From Lachnospiraceae bacterium UBA7143 (lineage in GTDB: Bacteria > Bacillota > Clostridia > Lachnospirales > Lachnospiraceae): a stretch of DNA of 64,000 nt. The notes beneath the pieces were generated by a model. The model ran no database searches. It had not been told where the DNA came from and worked only from the letters and a program-made list of their open reading frames with translations. Shown here piece by piece: positions 36,968 through 45,360 of this stretch. The stretch is from contig DKWV01000040.1 in the NCBI GenBank assembly GCA_002491905.1, positions 11,993 through 75,992 of the forward strand. The letters run 5' to 3'. Each line of letters starts with the position of its first letter. The first letter of the stretch is position 1. The position numbers and the translations under genes are program-made.

Positions 36968-37855
36968 ATGGCAGAAACAACCTCTGTAAAAGGCAAAGAG
37001 ACAATGGGAATGAAAACCAAAAGAAACATTTTAAGCGTGTTTGCCACGGTGCTGTTTGCGGTTCTGTCATTCCTTATCGTATATCCTCTGTTTGCCGGAC
37101 TGATCGCGTCCTTCCGGCCCGGTACGGAACTGATCCGCCGGGGCTTAAGCATCAATCTGGATTTCAGCACGATGACACTGGCGAATTACACCTATCTGTT
37201 CGGCAATAACGTGGACGGCCACAAATACTTTATGTGGTATAAGAATAGCCTCGTACTGATGCTTGTCACGGTATTCCTGACGCTGCTTATCTGCTACATA
37301 GTGGCTTACGGTCTGACCATGTATAACTATAAACTGAAAAACTTCCTGTTTTTCCTGGTAATCGCTACTATGATGGTTCCCTTCGAAATTTTGATTCTTC
37401 CTCTTTACAAGGAGATGATTAACCTGAAGCTGGTTGACACCATCTGGGGCGTGATGCTGCCGGGACTGTGCGGCGCGTCCACGATTTTCTTCTTCCGGCA
37501 GTATATGACGGGACTGCCAAAGGATCTGCTGGACGCTGGGCGGATCGACGGCGCGACTGAGTACGGCATCTGCTTTAAGATTATGATGCCGATCACGAAG
37601 CCTGCATTTGCGGCTATGGCGATTCTGTGTGCGATGGGTTCATGGAATAACGTGCTTTGGCCGATGCTTGTATACAGAAGCGCGGAGAAGTTTACGCTTC
37701 CGATCGGTTTAAACACCCTGCTCACACCCTACGGAAACAATTACGATGTGCTGATTGCCGGATCCATGTTTGGTATCCTTCCGGTATTCATCATCTTCCT
37801 CTGTTTCCAGAGATACTTTATTGAGGGTATGACGGCTGGAGCGGTCAAGGGCTAG
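36968..37855 (+). CDS. Sugar ABC transporter permease, MalG type
   Basis: 295 residues, six membrane segments after a polar N-tail (~20 residues). EAA loop: LLDAGRIDGATEYGICFKIM. It starts one base after the previous stop region and ends before a clear terminator at 37890-37938, closing the ABC operon. Confidence 0.93.
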   Translation: MAETTSVKGKETMGMKTKRNILSVFATVLFAVLSFLIVYPLFAGLIASFRPGTELIRRGLSINLDFSTMTLANYTYLFGNNVDGHKYFMWYKNSLVLMLVTVFLTLLICYIVAYGLTMYNYKLKNFLFFLVIATMMVPFEILILPLYKEMINLKLVDTIWGVMLPGLCGASTIFFFRQYMTGLPKDLLDAGRIDGATEYGICFKIMMPITKPAFAAMAILCAMGSWNNVLWPMLVYRSAEKFTLPIGLNTLLTPYGNNYDVLIAGSMFGILPVFIIFLCFQRYFIEGMTAGAVKG

Positions 37856-37889
37856 GGACATTACTTACGGGCATACACTCCATTGCCAG

Positions 37890-37938
37890 GGGCTGCCGTG
37901 GACGCCGTTTTGACGGCAGAAACGGCAGTCCTTTTATT
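37890..37938 (+). terminator. Intrinsic terminator of the sugar ABC operon
   Basis: GGCTGCCGT pairs with ACGGCAGTC, with a nested GCCGT/ACGGC stem, followed by TTTTATT. Confidence 0.85.
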
Positions 37939-38099
37939 GTGTGTTTCCTACATTGGGTAGCGAAAATCTTTCCACATAGCCAAGGTGATAAAAATCTTGT
38001 AACTTTTTTGCAGCTTTTATGATATGATTAGAAAAGCAGTTACAAAAATGATAAAATAGGAAAGTTTTACAATGGAGGCGTGTATAAAGAAGGAAGTGT

Positions 38100-38639
38100 A
38101 TGTACGATAGAAGTTCAGAATTCAGAAGAACCGGAATATTAAAAATGGAATTCAGACCGGCGGGACAGGAGGACATAGACAATATCTGTGAACTGGTGGC
38201 ATCCGCTATTGCGCATATGCGTGAACAGAAGATTTTCCAGTGGGATGAAATCTATCCCACTAGGGAAGACTTTTTAAATGATTTAAAGGAAAACTCGCTA
38301 TTTGTCGGATTGGTAGAGGGAGAGATAGCTGTTACCTTTACCGTGAATCGGACTTGTGATCCGGAGTATGACGATGGGGAATGGCAGTATCCGGAAGAAG
38401 AATACCGCATTATTCACAGGCTCTGTGTGAACCCGGAATTTCAGGGCAGAGGCGTGGCGGGACGGACCTTGCGGCATATCGAGGAAGAGCTGTGCAGGCA
38501 GGGGATTGGCGCGGTGCGCTTGGATACCTTTGTGGAAAATCCGCCTGCCGTTGCCCTGTATACGGGGAACGGATATGAGAAAAGGGGCTTTGCGGACTGG
38601 CGGATGGGGCGGTTCTGGCTGATGGAGAAGAGGCTGTGA
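38100..38639 (+). CDS. GNAT-family N-acetyltransferase
   Basis: 179 residues. GNAT fold with acetyl-CoA loop LCVNPEFQGRGVAGRTL (about residue 115) and a typical RLDTFVENPPAVALYTGNGYEKRG end. Start at 38100 has AAGGAAG upstream; ATG 38145 (MEFRPAG) is the alternative with no clear site. Substrate unknown. A loose promoter (TTGTAA at 37997, TATGAT at 38018) lies upstream. It converges on cfa. Confidence 0.9.
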   Translation: MYDRSSEFRRTGILKMEFRPAGQEDIDNICELVASAIAHMREQKIFQWDEIYPTREDFLNDLKENSLFVGLVEGEIAVTFTVNRTCDPEYDDGEWQYPEEEYRIIHRLCVNPEFQGRGVAGRTLRHIEEELCRQGIGAVRLDTFVENPPAVALYTGNGYEKRGFADWRMGRFWLMEKRL

Positions 38640-38660
38640 GGGCGTGACAGAGCGGCTTTC

Positions 38661-39824
38661 TCAATACCATTTCGTCATGGGAAGCTCATTGTTTACGCCG
38701 TTGGTAAAAATGATCTGGTGCAGATCTACGATTCCGTTTGTGAAAACGGCGGCGCAGGCGCACAGATAGAGTTCCCACATGCGCACGAAACGCCCGTCGA
38801 ACATTTCTGCAATTTCCTGGCGGTGTCTTTGAAAGTTTTCGTTCCAGCATAAAAGCGTGCGGCTGTAATGGCGGCGCAGGCTTTCAACGCCTACGGTATA
38901 AAATGCCTGCCCGCCTGCTATATGCAGGATTTCACGCAGGCTTGGGATCATCCCGCCGGGGAAAATGTATTTTTTGATCCAGGCATCGCCCGGATGTTCT
39001 TTCAGTGCGCTGATATAGTGGAGGAGAAACAGACCGCCCGGTTTTAAAACCGATTTTACACAGCCCATAAATTCTTCATAATGGCATCGTCCCACATGCT
39101 CTATCATGCCGACGCTCACCACCCGGTCGAACTGAAGGCCGTATTTTGGCAGATCACGGTAGTCCATCAGCTTTACCTTCAGAAAGTCTTCCAGATGTTC
39201 TTTCGCGATTCTGTGCCGGAATTCTTTGTACTGTTCCTTGCTCAGGGTGATTCCCATACCTTTTATGCCGTATTTTTTGGCGGCTTCTATCAGCAAAAAC
39301 CCCCATCCGCAGCCGATATCCAGAAGGCGCATTCCCTTTTTCAGATACAGCTTTTGCAGAATATAGTCCACCTTATTATATTGCGCCTGTTCCAGCGTAT
39401 CGTCCTCGTTCCTGAAATAGCCGCAGGAATAACTCATGGTTTTGTCCAGCCAGAGCCTGTAAAAGTTATTTCCGATATCATAGTGGCTCTGCACATCTTT
39501 CAGCTGCCGCTTCTTCCCGCCTGCTACGGCAAGCAGTTTCCTGCACAGTGACTTGTTTGTGGAAAATTTTCCTATCTGTCCAAGGAAATGGTTTAAGGCA
39601 TAGTACAGATCGCCCTCAATCTCCAGGCTGCCGTCCATGTAGGCCTCGCCGAGCGCCAGGGAAGTGTTGCTCACAAGCGCGTTTATGGAGAGCGGCCTTT
39701 TCAGTGTTACGGTGAATTCCGGGTCTCCTTTTCCGATTTGACAGGTTTCCCGTCCGAATTTCACGCAGAAAGGATATTGGTCGAACTTTTTTAAAAAGGA
39801 CAGGAAAATAGCATTCTTGGTCAT
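38661..39824 (-). CDS. cfa: Cyclopropane-fatty-acyl-phospholipid synthase
   Basis: 387 residues from ATG 39824 (AGGCGG site). Adds a methylene bridge from SAM across double bonds of membrane phospholipid acyl chains. N-terminal lipid-binding region, then SAM motif LLDIGCGWGFLLIEAAKKYG (about residue 180), VQSHYDIGNNFY at ~130 and MIEHVG. Family signatures are all present. It follows the Fe-S membrane protein by 50 nt and probably shares its transcript. Together with oleate hydratase it points to active remodelling of unsaturated fatty acids. Confidence 0.93.
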   Translation of the reverse strand: MTKNAIFLSFLKKFDQYPFCVKFGRETCQIGKGDPEFTVTLKRPLSINALVSNTSLALGEAYMDGSLEIEGDLYYALNHFLGQIGKFSTNKSLCRKLLAVAGGKKRQLKDVQSHYDIGNNFYRLWLDKTMSYSCGYFRNEDDTLEQAQYNKVDYILQKLYLKKGMRLLDIGCGWGFLLIEAAKKYGIKGMGITLSKEQYKEFRHRIAKEHLEDFLKVKLMDYRDLPKYGLQFDRVVSVGMIEHVGRCHYEEFMGCVKSVLKPGGLFLLHYISALKEHPGDAWIKKYIFPGGMIPSLREILHIAGGQAFYTVGVESLRRHYSRTLLCWNENFQRHRQEIAEMFDGRFVRMWELYLCACAAVFTNGIVDLHQIIFTNGVNNELPMTKWY

Positions 39825-39874
39825 GATTGTCTTACCGCCTTTCATGCTTAAGAGCCTGTCCATATTTTTCCATT

Positions 39875-40726
39875 TTATTCTGTCTGGGATGCTTTCGTTT
39901 TGCATGTCAGGCATACGGCTCCTGTGGGGCAGGCGTCCGCGCATGCGCCGCAGCGGATGCACTCGGCAGAGTCCGGGTTTTTTACGGGATCGACTTCCAT
40001 TCCGCAGACTTTCCGGCATTTCCCGCAGCCAGTGCATCTGTTGGAGTCCACTTCCAGATGGAAAATGCTGATCCGGTTGAAGAGTCCGTAGATAGCTCCC
40101 AGAGGGCAGAACACCCGGCAGAAAAAACGGTAGATGAATACACAGCCGATGACTGTCAGAATGAGAATTGCCATTTTCAGGCTGAATAATGTGCCTACCG
40201 CCCGGCGGAGACTCTCGTGGGCAGCCAGAAGAAACAGTCCGCCCTCCAGTGTCCCTGCCGGACAGATGTACTGGCAGAAGGCGGGCTTGCCCATACCCAT
40301 GTAGTCGGTTACTGCGACGGGCAGAATGAATACAAAGACAACAAGTATAATATATTTAGGATACAGAAATACTTTTTTCAGATGCAGTTTCGGTGAGGGA
40401 ATTTTATGGATTAACTCCTGCAAAAGGCCGAAAGGACACAGCCAGCCGCAGACCGCCCGGCCAAGCAGCGTCCCGAAAGCCAGAAGGAGTCCCATCACAT
40501 AGAAACTGAAAGAAAACCGCATGGAACCGTTTACTGCCTGCAGGGCACCGATGGGACAGGCAAAGCCCGCCGCCGGACAGGAATAGCAGTTGAGTCCGGG
40601 ATTGCAGAACTGTTTCCATTTTCCCGTATAGAGTCTGCCGTCCTTAAAGTTCAGAACATGCGCGTTGGAGCAGCCAAGGGCAATGATCTGCAAAAGTTTT
40701 CTTTTGATTGCATAGCTGATTTTCAT
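39875..40726 (-). CDS. 4Fe-4S membrane protein (NapH/YccM-like)
   Basis: 283 residues from ATG 40726 (GAGG 8 nt upstream; the TTG at 40735 is poorer). Four to five membrane segments with Cys motifs CNPGLNCYSCPAAGFACPIGA, CGWLCPFG and FCRVFCPLGA, then two ferredoxin-type clusters at the C-terminus (CTGCGKCRKVCG and CIRCGACADACP). Moves electrons between the quinone or ferredoxin pool and a partner. In the operon with TlpA and the CXXC mini-protein it likely supplies reductant to extracytoplasmic thiols; this is inference. Confidence 0.88.
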   Translation of the reverse strand: MKISYAIKRKLLQIIALGCSNAHVLNFKDGRLYTGKWKQFCNPGLNCYSCPAAGFACPIGALQAVNGSMRFSFSFYVMGLLLAFGTLLGRAVCGWLCPFGLLQELIHKIPSPKLHLKKVFLYPKYIILVVFVFILPVAVTDYMGMGKPAFCQYICPAGTLEGGLFLLAAHESLRRAVGTLFSLKMAILILTVIGCVFIYRFFCRVFCPLGAIYGLFNRISIFHLEVDSNRCTGCGKCRKVCGMEVDPVKNPDSAECIRCGACADACPTGAVCLTCKTKASQTE

Positions 40727-40738
40727 ATCTTTCAACCT

Positions 40739-40885
40739 CTATCCCAGACCGATACATTCCAGACAGATATTGACAGCCTTATTCAAAACCGTGACAGCCT
40801 CGCCCCGTGTAAAACCGTAAAAGACAAAGGCGCAGGCGGTGATAAGGCATGCGGTCCTGACCGATATTTTTGGTTTATTGCCCAT
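40739..40885 (-). CDS. CD1871A-type CXXC mini-protein
   Basis: A 48-residue gene: one membrane segment (TACLITACAFVFYGFTRG) followed by GEAVTVLNKAVNICLECIGLG with a CLEC motif near the end. This matches, from memory, the CD1871A family found beside Fe-S membrane proteins and TlpA in clostridia. GGAGG stands 9 nt before the ATG. It overlaps the tlpA stop by 11 nt and ends 12 nt before the next ATG, so all three are co-translated. The two Cys may relay electrons or bind a cluster. Confidence 0.82.
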   Translation of the reverse strand: MGNKPKISVRTACLITACAFVFYGFTRGEAVTVLNKAVNICLECIGLG

Positions 40886-41477
40886 TCAGATAATCCTCCA
40901 CAAAGGCTTTGTAGCCGTCCACATCCGCTCCCACAATCGGATCGCCCACAATATTACCGCCGCCGTCGATAAACAGGGTGGTGGGAACACCGACCACATC
41001 CCTCAGGATGGGGGAAAAGTCTGCGTTGGCGATCAGGTTGGTAAAATTTGCACCTGCTTTCTGAGTTATGTCAACCGCCAGATCGCGGTGCTCAGTGTCA
41101 TCTTCGCCGCTGATATCAATAATTAGACCGAGCATCTGCACATTGTCAGGCATTTCCTCCGCCCACTTGCCAAGCTCCGGCATTTCCCCGATACAGGGGC
41201 CGCAGAAGGTGCCCCAGATGTTGAGTACAGTCAGATCTTTTTCCGCAAAAATGCTTTCGGTGACAGTATTGCCATCCAGGTCCGTGGCTGTAAAAGCGGG
41301 AAATGAGGTATCCGTGTCAGCTTCCTGGGTTTCTTCCGCTGCATTATCTGTAATGGCGGGAGAGGACGGGGTGCCTTCACCATCGGATGCGCCCGCACAG
41401 CCGGTTATGGCTGCCGTGAGAAGAAGGGCAGCGCAGAGGGCGGCGTATTTTTGAAAATAGTTGCTTTTAAGTTTCAT
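40875..41477 (-). CDS. TlpA/ResA-family thiol-disulfide lipoprotein
   Basis: 200 residues from ATG 41477 with GGAGGAG upstream. Lipoprotein signal (LLLTAAITGC), a Thr/Glu-rich linker, then a thioredoxin fold with the redox-active CGPC in IWGTFCGPCIGEMPEL at about residue 105 and cis-Pro in GVPTTLFID. Acts outside the membrane as a thiol reductase. First gene of the redox operon with the CXXC mini-protein and Fe-S membrane protein. Confidence 0.92.
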   Translation of the reverse strand: MKLKSNYFQKYAALCAALLLTAAITGCAGASDGEGTPSSPAITDNAAEETQEADTDTSFPAFTATDLDGNTVTESIFAEKDLTVLNIWGTFCGPCIGEMPELGKWAEEMPDNVQMLGLIIDISGEDDTEHRDLAVDITQKAGANFTNLIANADFSPILRDVVGVPTTLFIDGGGNIVGDPIVGADVDGYKAFVEDYLNGQ

Positions 41478-41508
41478 CAGTGTACTCCTCCTATTTTGCA
41501 GTATGTCC

Positions 41509-41537
41509 ATCATAGCATAATGCAGGCGCTTCTTCAA
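41509..41537 (-). promoter_or_regulatory. Promoter of the TlpA redox operon
   Basis: Minus strand TTGAAG (41537-41532), 17-nt spacer, TATGAT (41514-41509) with TGC extended -10. Confidence 0.7.
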
Positions 41538-41558
41538 ATAGATGGTGGCTGGTGTCTG

Positions 41559-41588
41559 TTGCTAATTGGAAAGCGGATGTGGTATGAT
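41559..41588 (+). promoter_or_regulatory. Promoter of the methyltransferase gene
   Basis: TTGCTA, 18-nt spacer, TATGAT; divergent from the TlpA promoter. Confidence 0.65.
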
Positions 41589-41617
41589 TACAGACGGAAA
41601 GGAGCTTGGGAATATTT

Positions 41618-42217
41618 ATGTTCTGGGATAAAGTATCGGGCTTATATGATTTTTTTGAGACGGTATACAATGGAAAGGTGTACCGCGGGCTTGGGAAAAA
41701 GGTAGCCGGGGAAATTGGGCCGGAAGATGTGGTGCTGGAGTGCGCCTGTGGGACAGGCGCGATCAGCAGATACATAGCGCCGAAATGCCGGAGGCTGGTT
41801 GCGACGGACTTTTCCGTGGGGATGCTAAGACAGGCTGCCAGAAACTGCCGGACTTATGACAACGTCAGATTCAGGTGCGCGGATATGACGAAACTGAATT
41901 GTCGCGACGGCCGGTTTGACAGGGTGGTTGCCGGAAACGTGATCCACCTGCTCGACGATCCCCGGGCGGCTTTAAAGGAACTGGAGAGAGTCTGTAAGAC
42001 AGGCGGCAAAATCATTGTTCCGACCTACATCAATGCGTCGGAGGGCGTAAATAGGAAGGCAGTGCGTCTGCTGGAAAAGGCTGGTGCCAATTTTAAAAGG
42101 CAGTTTGACTTCCGTTCCTATCAGCAGTTTTTTGCGGACGCGGGTTACGAAAACGTCTCCTATTTTGTTGTGGAAGGGAGAATGCCCTGCGCCGTGGCCG
42201 TTATTACGAAGCGGTAA
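41618..42217 (+). CDS. Class I SAM-dependent methyltransferase
   Basis: 199 residues from ATG 41618. Rossmann methyltransferase with motif I LECACGTGAISRYIA (about residue 38), acidic ATDFSVGML and post-I VRFRCADMTKL. UbiE/Methyltransf_11-like; substrate unknown. AAAGGAG stands 12 nt upstream. It leads into the metallo-beta-lactamase-fold gene 49 nt later. Confidence 0.88.
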   Translation: MFWDKVSGLYDFFETVYNGKVYRGLGKKVAGEIGPEDVVLECACGTGAISRYIAPKCRRLVATDFSVGMLRQAARNCRTYDNVRFRCADMTKLNCRDGRFDRVVAGNVIHLLDDPRAALKELERVCKTGGKIIVPTYINASEGVNRKAVRLLEKAGANFKRQFDFRSYQQFFADAGYENVSYFVVEGRMPCAVAVITKR

Positions 42218-42266
42218 AGAGATCTGAAAAGGTGTTTGCTGAAATCTGTGAGGAGCCTGAAAACTT

Positions 42267-43079
42267 ATGAATGATAACGGCTTATCTATTACTATGCTGG
42301 GAACCGGACATGCCACGGTGACGAGATATTATAATACATGCTTTATTTTGAGAGAGCAGGACAGATGCTTTATGGTGGATGCGGGAGGCGGCAACCAGAT
42401 TCTCCGTATTCTGGAGGAGCATGACATTTCCCTGACGCAGATTCACGATCTGTTTATTACCCATGCCCACTCCGACCATATACTCGGGGCCGTGTGGATT
42501 ATCAGAAGGATCGGGCAGATGATGCGCGGCGGGAAATACGACGGCGAGCTGCGAATTTATGCCTGCGGAGAAGTGATGGAAAATCTGCAGACCATATGCG
42601 GGATTGTCCTGATGAAAAAAGTGACGGATTTATTCGGAAACAGGATGCGGCTGGTCAGGCTGCAGGATGGGGATTCCCACACGATACTGGACAGAAAAGT
42701 TACCTTTTTCGATATCAGGTCAACAAAGCTGATCCAGTACGGCTTTCAGCTGGCGGAGGAAAATCTGCTCTTCTGTGGGGACGAACCGCTGAATCCGGCG
42801 TTTTACCCGAAGGCGGAAGGTACCTCCTATCTGCTGCATGAAGCGTTCTGTCTGTTTTCTGAGAGGGAGAAGTTCGAGCCATATGAGAAGCACCACAGCA
42901 CCGTCCGGGACGTCTGTCAGACCGCGGAGGAATTGCAGGTGAAAAATCTGATTCTCATGCATACGGAGGACAGCCACATGCAGGACAGGAAAAGGCTGTA
43001 CAAAGAGGAAGGAAAAGTGTTCTTTTCGGGCAATCTGTGGGTTCCGGATGATGGGGAGAGTATTCGCATTTTGCAGTGA
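42267..43079 (+). CDS. Metallo-beta-lactamase-fold hydrolase (RNase Z-like)
   Basis: 270 residues. Metal motif THAHSDHILG (about residue 66) plus later ligands FCGDEPLNP and LMHTED. An RNase Z/ElaC-like member with cytosolic location; a tRNA or phosphodiester substrate is possible but the sequence does not settle it. GAGG-like site upstream. The downstream acetyltransferase remnant begins 29 nt after its stop. Confidence 0.85.
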   Translation: MNDNGLSITMLGTGHATVTRYYNTCFILREQDRCFMVDAGGGNQILRILEEHDISLTQIHDLFITHAHSDHILGAVWIIRRIGQMMRGGKYDGELRIYACGEVMENLQTICGIVLMKKVTDLFGNRMRLVRLQDGDSHTILDRKVTFFDIRSTKLIQYGFQLAEENLLFCGDEPLNPAFYPKAEGTSYLLHEAFCLFSEREKFEPYEKHHSTVRDVCQTAEELQVKNLILMHTEDSHMQDRKRLYKEEGKVFFSGNLWVPDDGESIRILQ

Positions 43080-43108
43080 ATTGGAAAAGAGGGGTGAGCG
43101 GAGGCAAA

Positions 43109-43635
43109 ATGAATATTCAGCTTGTGAAACTAAGCGGGAATATAAGGAGCAGTTATTTGATATGTTGACAGAATGGAAGAGCGATATCATAGCTAACCGG
43201 ACGGATTTGTCTCCGCGGAAGATATGGGAGAATGATTTTCATGATTTCGAAAATTATCTGAGAAATCTTGATACGAAGGAAGAAACCGCAGAGGGCTGGG
43301 TTCCGGACACAACGCTGTTTTGTCTTGATAAAGACAGAAATATTTTTGTGGGAGCAGTGAACATTCGGCATTATTTGAATGATAAGTTGTTAGAAACCGG
43401 CGGGCATATTGGTGACGGCATCCGGCCCGGTGAAAGAAGAAAAGGGTATGCGACGGCAATGATTGGTCTGGCGTTAGAGGAATGCAGGAAGCTTGGCATT
43501 GACAGGGTACTGATATGCTGCGACAAGGATAATATCGGCTCGGCAAAATCTATTCAGAGAAATGGCGGCGTATTGGAAAACGAAGTGGAAGAGGACGGGA
43601 ATATTATGCAGCGGTACTGGATTGAACTGCAGTGA
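43109..43635 (+). pseudogene. GNAT acetyltransferase with N-terminal frameshift
   Basis: The ATG at 43109 with GGAGG encodes MNIQLVKLSG, the usual start of this acetyltransferase group, but the remainder of the domain (EYKEQLFDMLTEW onward to the acetyl-CoA loop IRPGERRKGYATAMIG) is in another frame. Restoring one G at the GGG run 43136-43138 would join them into a full ~175-residue protein. Either a real one-base deletion or a sequence error. Rescue from an internal ATG at 43162 (AAGGAG upstream) is possible and would keep most of the fold. Confidence 0.65.
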
Positions 43636-43667
43636 AGCATTTCGGATTTTTAGGAGGAATGGTTTGC

Positions 43668-44495
43668 ATGAAGAATCTGCTCAGACTGACTGATTTACAG
43701 GCGGGTGATGTATATGAAATATTTCATATTGCAGATGAAATCGGTATGGGAAAATATAATGGCTTTCTCCACGGAAAAAGCGTTATCTTATTTTTCCCTG
43801 CCACGAGTATCAGAACACGGGTGACTTTTGAGAAGGGAATCTATCTTCTGGGCGGTCAGTCGATCCGTTTGCCGGGCGACACGCTGGACAAAAAGGAAGA
43901 GCTGCGGGATGTCTTCGGCTATCTGAATAATTGGGCAGACATGGTCATTATCCGGCATAAGGACATACGGCTGCTGGAAGAGGCGGCTGCATATGCAAAG
44001 GTTCCGGTGATCAATGCCATGACGGATCAAAACCATCCCTGTGAAATTTTGTCGGATCTGTATTCGCTGTCAAAAATCAGGGAGAATTTTACCGGCGATA
44101 AATATTTATTCTGCGGTAAAAGCGGCAATATCGGCCTGGCGTGGAGGGAAGCGTCCAAAGTGATGGGATTTGAGTTGTCACAGTGCTGCGGTACCGGCTA
44201 TGAGATGGGGGACGTGAAGGTATACCATGATATCGAAGCGGCAGTCAAAGGAAAGGATATCATATGCACGGATTCTCTGTCAGCGGAGGAGATAAACGAT
44301 TTCAAGGGCTGTCAGGTGACAAAGAGGGTCATGGATATGGCCAACAGAAATGCACTGTTAAATCCCTGCCCGCCATTTTACCGTGGGGAGGAAGTTTCCG
44401 AGGACGCAATTCAGTCGGATTATTTTGTGGGGTATGGGTTTAAAAAGAGTTTGTTGGTGATTCAGCAGGCGGTTATGGTGTGGTGTATGAGATAG
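43668..44495 (+). CDS. Ornithine/aspartate carbamoyltransferase-family protein
   Basis: 275 residues from ATG 43668 with AGGAGG upstream. Carbamoyl-phosphate motif reads SIRTRVTFE where STRTR is usual, the second reads NHPCEILSDL where HPTQ is usual, and the HCLP loop is replaced by NPCPPFYRGEEVS. The overall fold is that of ornithine carbamoyltransferase, but the substrate-loop changes suggest another amine or amino acid. No arginine genes are adjacent. Specificity is unknown. Confidence 0.8.
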   Translation: MKNLLRLTDLQAGDVYEIFHIADEIGMGKYNGFLHGKSVILFFPATSIRTRVTFEKGIYLLGGQSIRLPGDTLDKKEELRDVFGYLNNWADMVIIRHKDIRLLEEAAAYAKVPVINAMTDQNHPCEILSDLYSLSKIRENFTGDKYLFCGKSGNIGLAWREASKVMGFELSQCCGTGYEMGDVKVYHDIEAAVKGKDIICTDSLSAEEINDFKGCQVTKRVMDMANRNALLNPCPPFYRGEEVSEDAIQSDYFVGYGFKKSLLVIQQAVMVWCMR

Positions 44496-44510
44496 GAGGG
44501 GTCAATAGAA

Positions 44511-44627
44511 TTGACTGAGAAAGATTTAGGTTGCTTTCTTGTGATGGTCCATAAGATACCTGATGTGGCAGATGGGAAAAAGGAGCGTGAAGATATTTTG
44601 TCGTGGATTTTGGAACATCAGGTCTAA
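44511..44627 (+). CDS. Small TTG-start ORF next to the element border
   Basis: 38 residues starting at TTG 44511, 8 nt after AGGAGGGG, reading LTEKDLGCFLVMVHKIPDVA and ending in ILEHQV. It starts 15 nt after the carbamoyltransferase stop. Could be a genuine micro-gene or the remnant of a longer gene cut by the nearby insertion. Function unknown. Confidence 0.45.
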   Translation: MTEKDLGCFLVMVHKIPDVADGKKEREDILSWILEHQV

Positions 44628-44712
44628 ATGGGATAATAATTACATTCCATCCGCAAAAATAAAAAGAGCCAAAAACCTTGATATATCAACGTTTTCAGCC
44701 TTCTAAGAAAAC

Positions 44713-44735
44713 TGCGGAAGAAGGGACTTGAACCC
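44713..44735 (-). other. tRNA 3'-end fragment, attachment site (att)
   Basis: On the minus strand a T arm (AGGG-TTCAAGT-CCCT) is followed by acceptor strand CTTCCGC and discriminator A; the rest of the tRNA is missing. The acceptor implies a partner GCGGAAG and, with discriminator A, suggests tRNA-Leu. Its downstream side (44655-44700, minus) has an imperfect hairpin and T-rich run like a tRNA terminator, so this is the original 3' end left behind by integration. Confidence 0.72.
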
Positions 44736-44737
44736 TG

Positions 44738-44814
44738 AAAAGTGACCAAGAAAACGCCGTAAAATCAAGGGTTTCAGGAATGGAGACGCAAAAAGTGACC
44801 AAAAAAGTGACCAA
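44738..44814. repeat. Three 12-bp direct repeats beside the att site
   Basis: AAAAGTGACCAA at 44738-44749, 44791-44802 and 44803-44814, the last two in tandem. Position next to the tRNA fragment suggests arm-type binding sites for a tyrosine integrase. Confidence 0.55.
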
Positions 44815-44865
44815 TTCATAATAATTCGCAAGAAAGGAGAATCTTGCACATATGTTAGGACATGT

Positions 44866-44914
44866 AAATAAGTCCTCTGTCAGTTGTGAAATGTGATTGC
44901 CAGAGGGCTTATTT
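44866..44914. terminator. 14-bp inverted repeat, bidirectional terminator candidate
   Basis: AAATAAGTCCTCTG pairs with CAGAGGGCTTATTT around a 21-nt loop, with A/T runs on both sides. Apart from this, the att site and the 12-bp repeats, the gap 44628-45059 holds no gene I can support. Confidence 0.6.
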
Positions 44915-45059
44915 ATGTGGTTTAGCAATAAATCACATATATCTCCACAACCAATCTTAAAATGCCTGTATGAGCCTCACAGAGCGTCAGGGAGGCTTGT
45001 ATCAAATGATTATTATTACAACGAAATAAAAATTCCAGTCGGAAGGAGGAAAACTGAAT

Positions 45060-45344
45060 ATGTCAGTATTGAAGAAAGAGTTTATAGACAGGATGGCAGA
45101 GAACGGCGGTATAACCAAGAAAGCGGCAAGACAGGGAGTTGATCTGTTTTTTGAGACGCTTATGGATTACATGAGCGAGGATCAGAAGGTGGTGTTTACG
45201 GGAGTTGGCAAATTTGAGATGAAGACCTTTAAGGAGAGGAAAGGCAGGATTCCTATTGGCGGGGCTGAATGTTTTGTGCCGGAACATAGGAAGATGAAGT
45301 TTAGGGCGAGTGAGAGGTTAATTGATAAGATAGAGGGCAGGTGA
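45060..45344 (+). CDS. HU-family DNA-binding protein
   Basis: 94 residues with the HU/IHF fold: helical N-half (KKEFIDRMAENGGITKKAARQGVDL), then GVGKFEMKTFKERKGRIP and arm region. Bends DNA non-specifically. AAGGAGG site upstream. As the first gene inside the element it may assist integration, excision or replication. The typical NPQTG-like arm motif is altered to PIGGAECF, so it is a divergent, element-encoded HU. Confidence 0.9.
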   Translation: MSVLKKEFIDRMAENGGITKKAARQGVDLFFETLMDYMSEDQKVVFTGVGKFEMKTFKERKGRIPIGGAECFVPEHRKMKFRASERLIDKIEGR

Positions 45345-45360
45345 CGGCGTGGAGGCAAGT

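Noticed and set aside
44695..44928. 77-residue minus-strand frame ending in FRVQVPSSAVFLEG
   Set aside because: It translates the tRNA T arm and acceptor sequence (RVQVPSSA), a common artefact.
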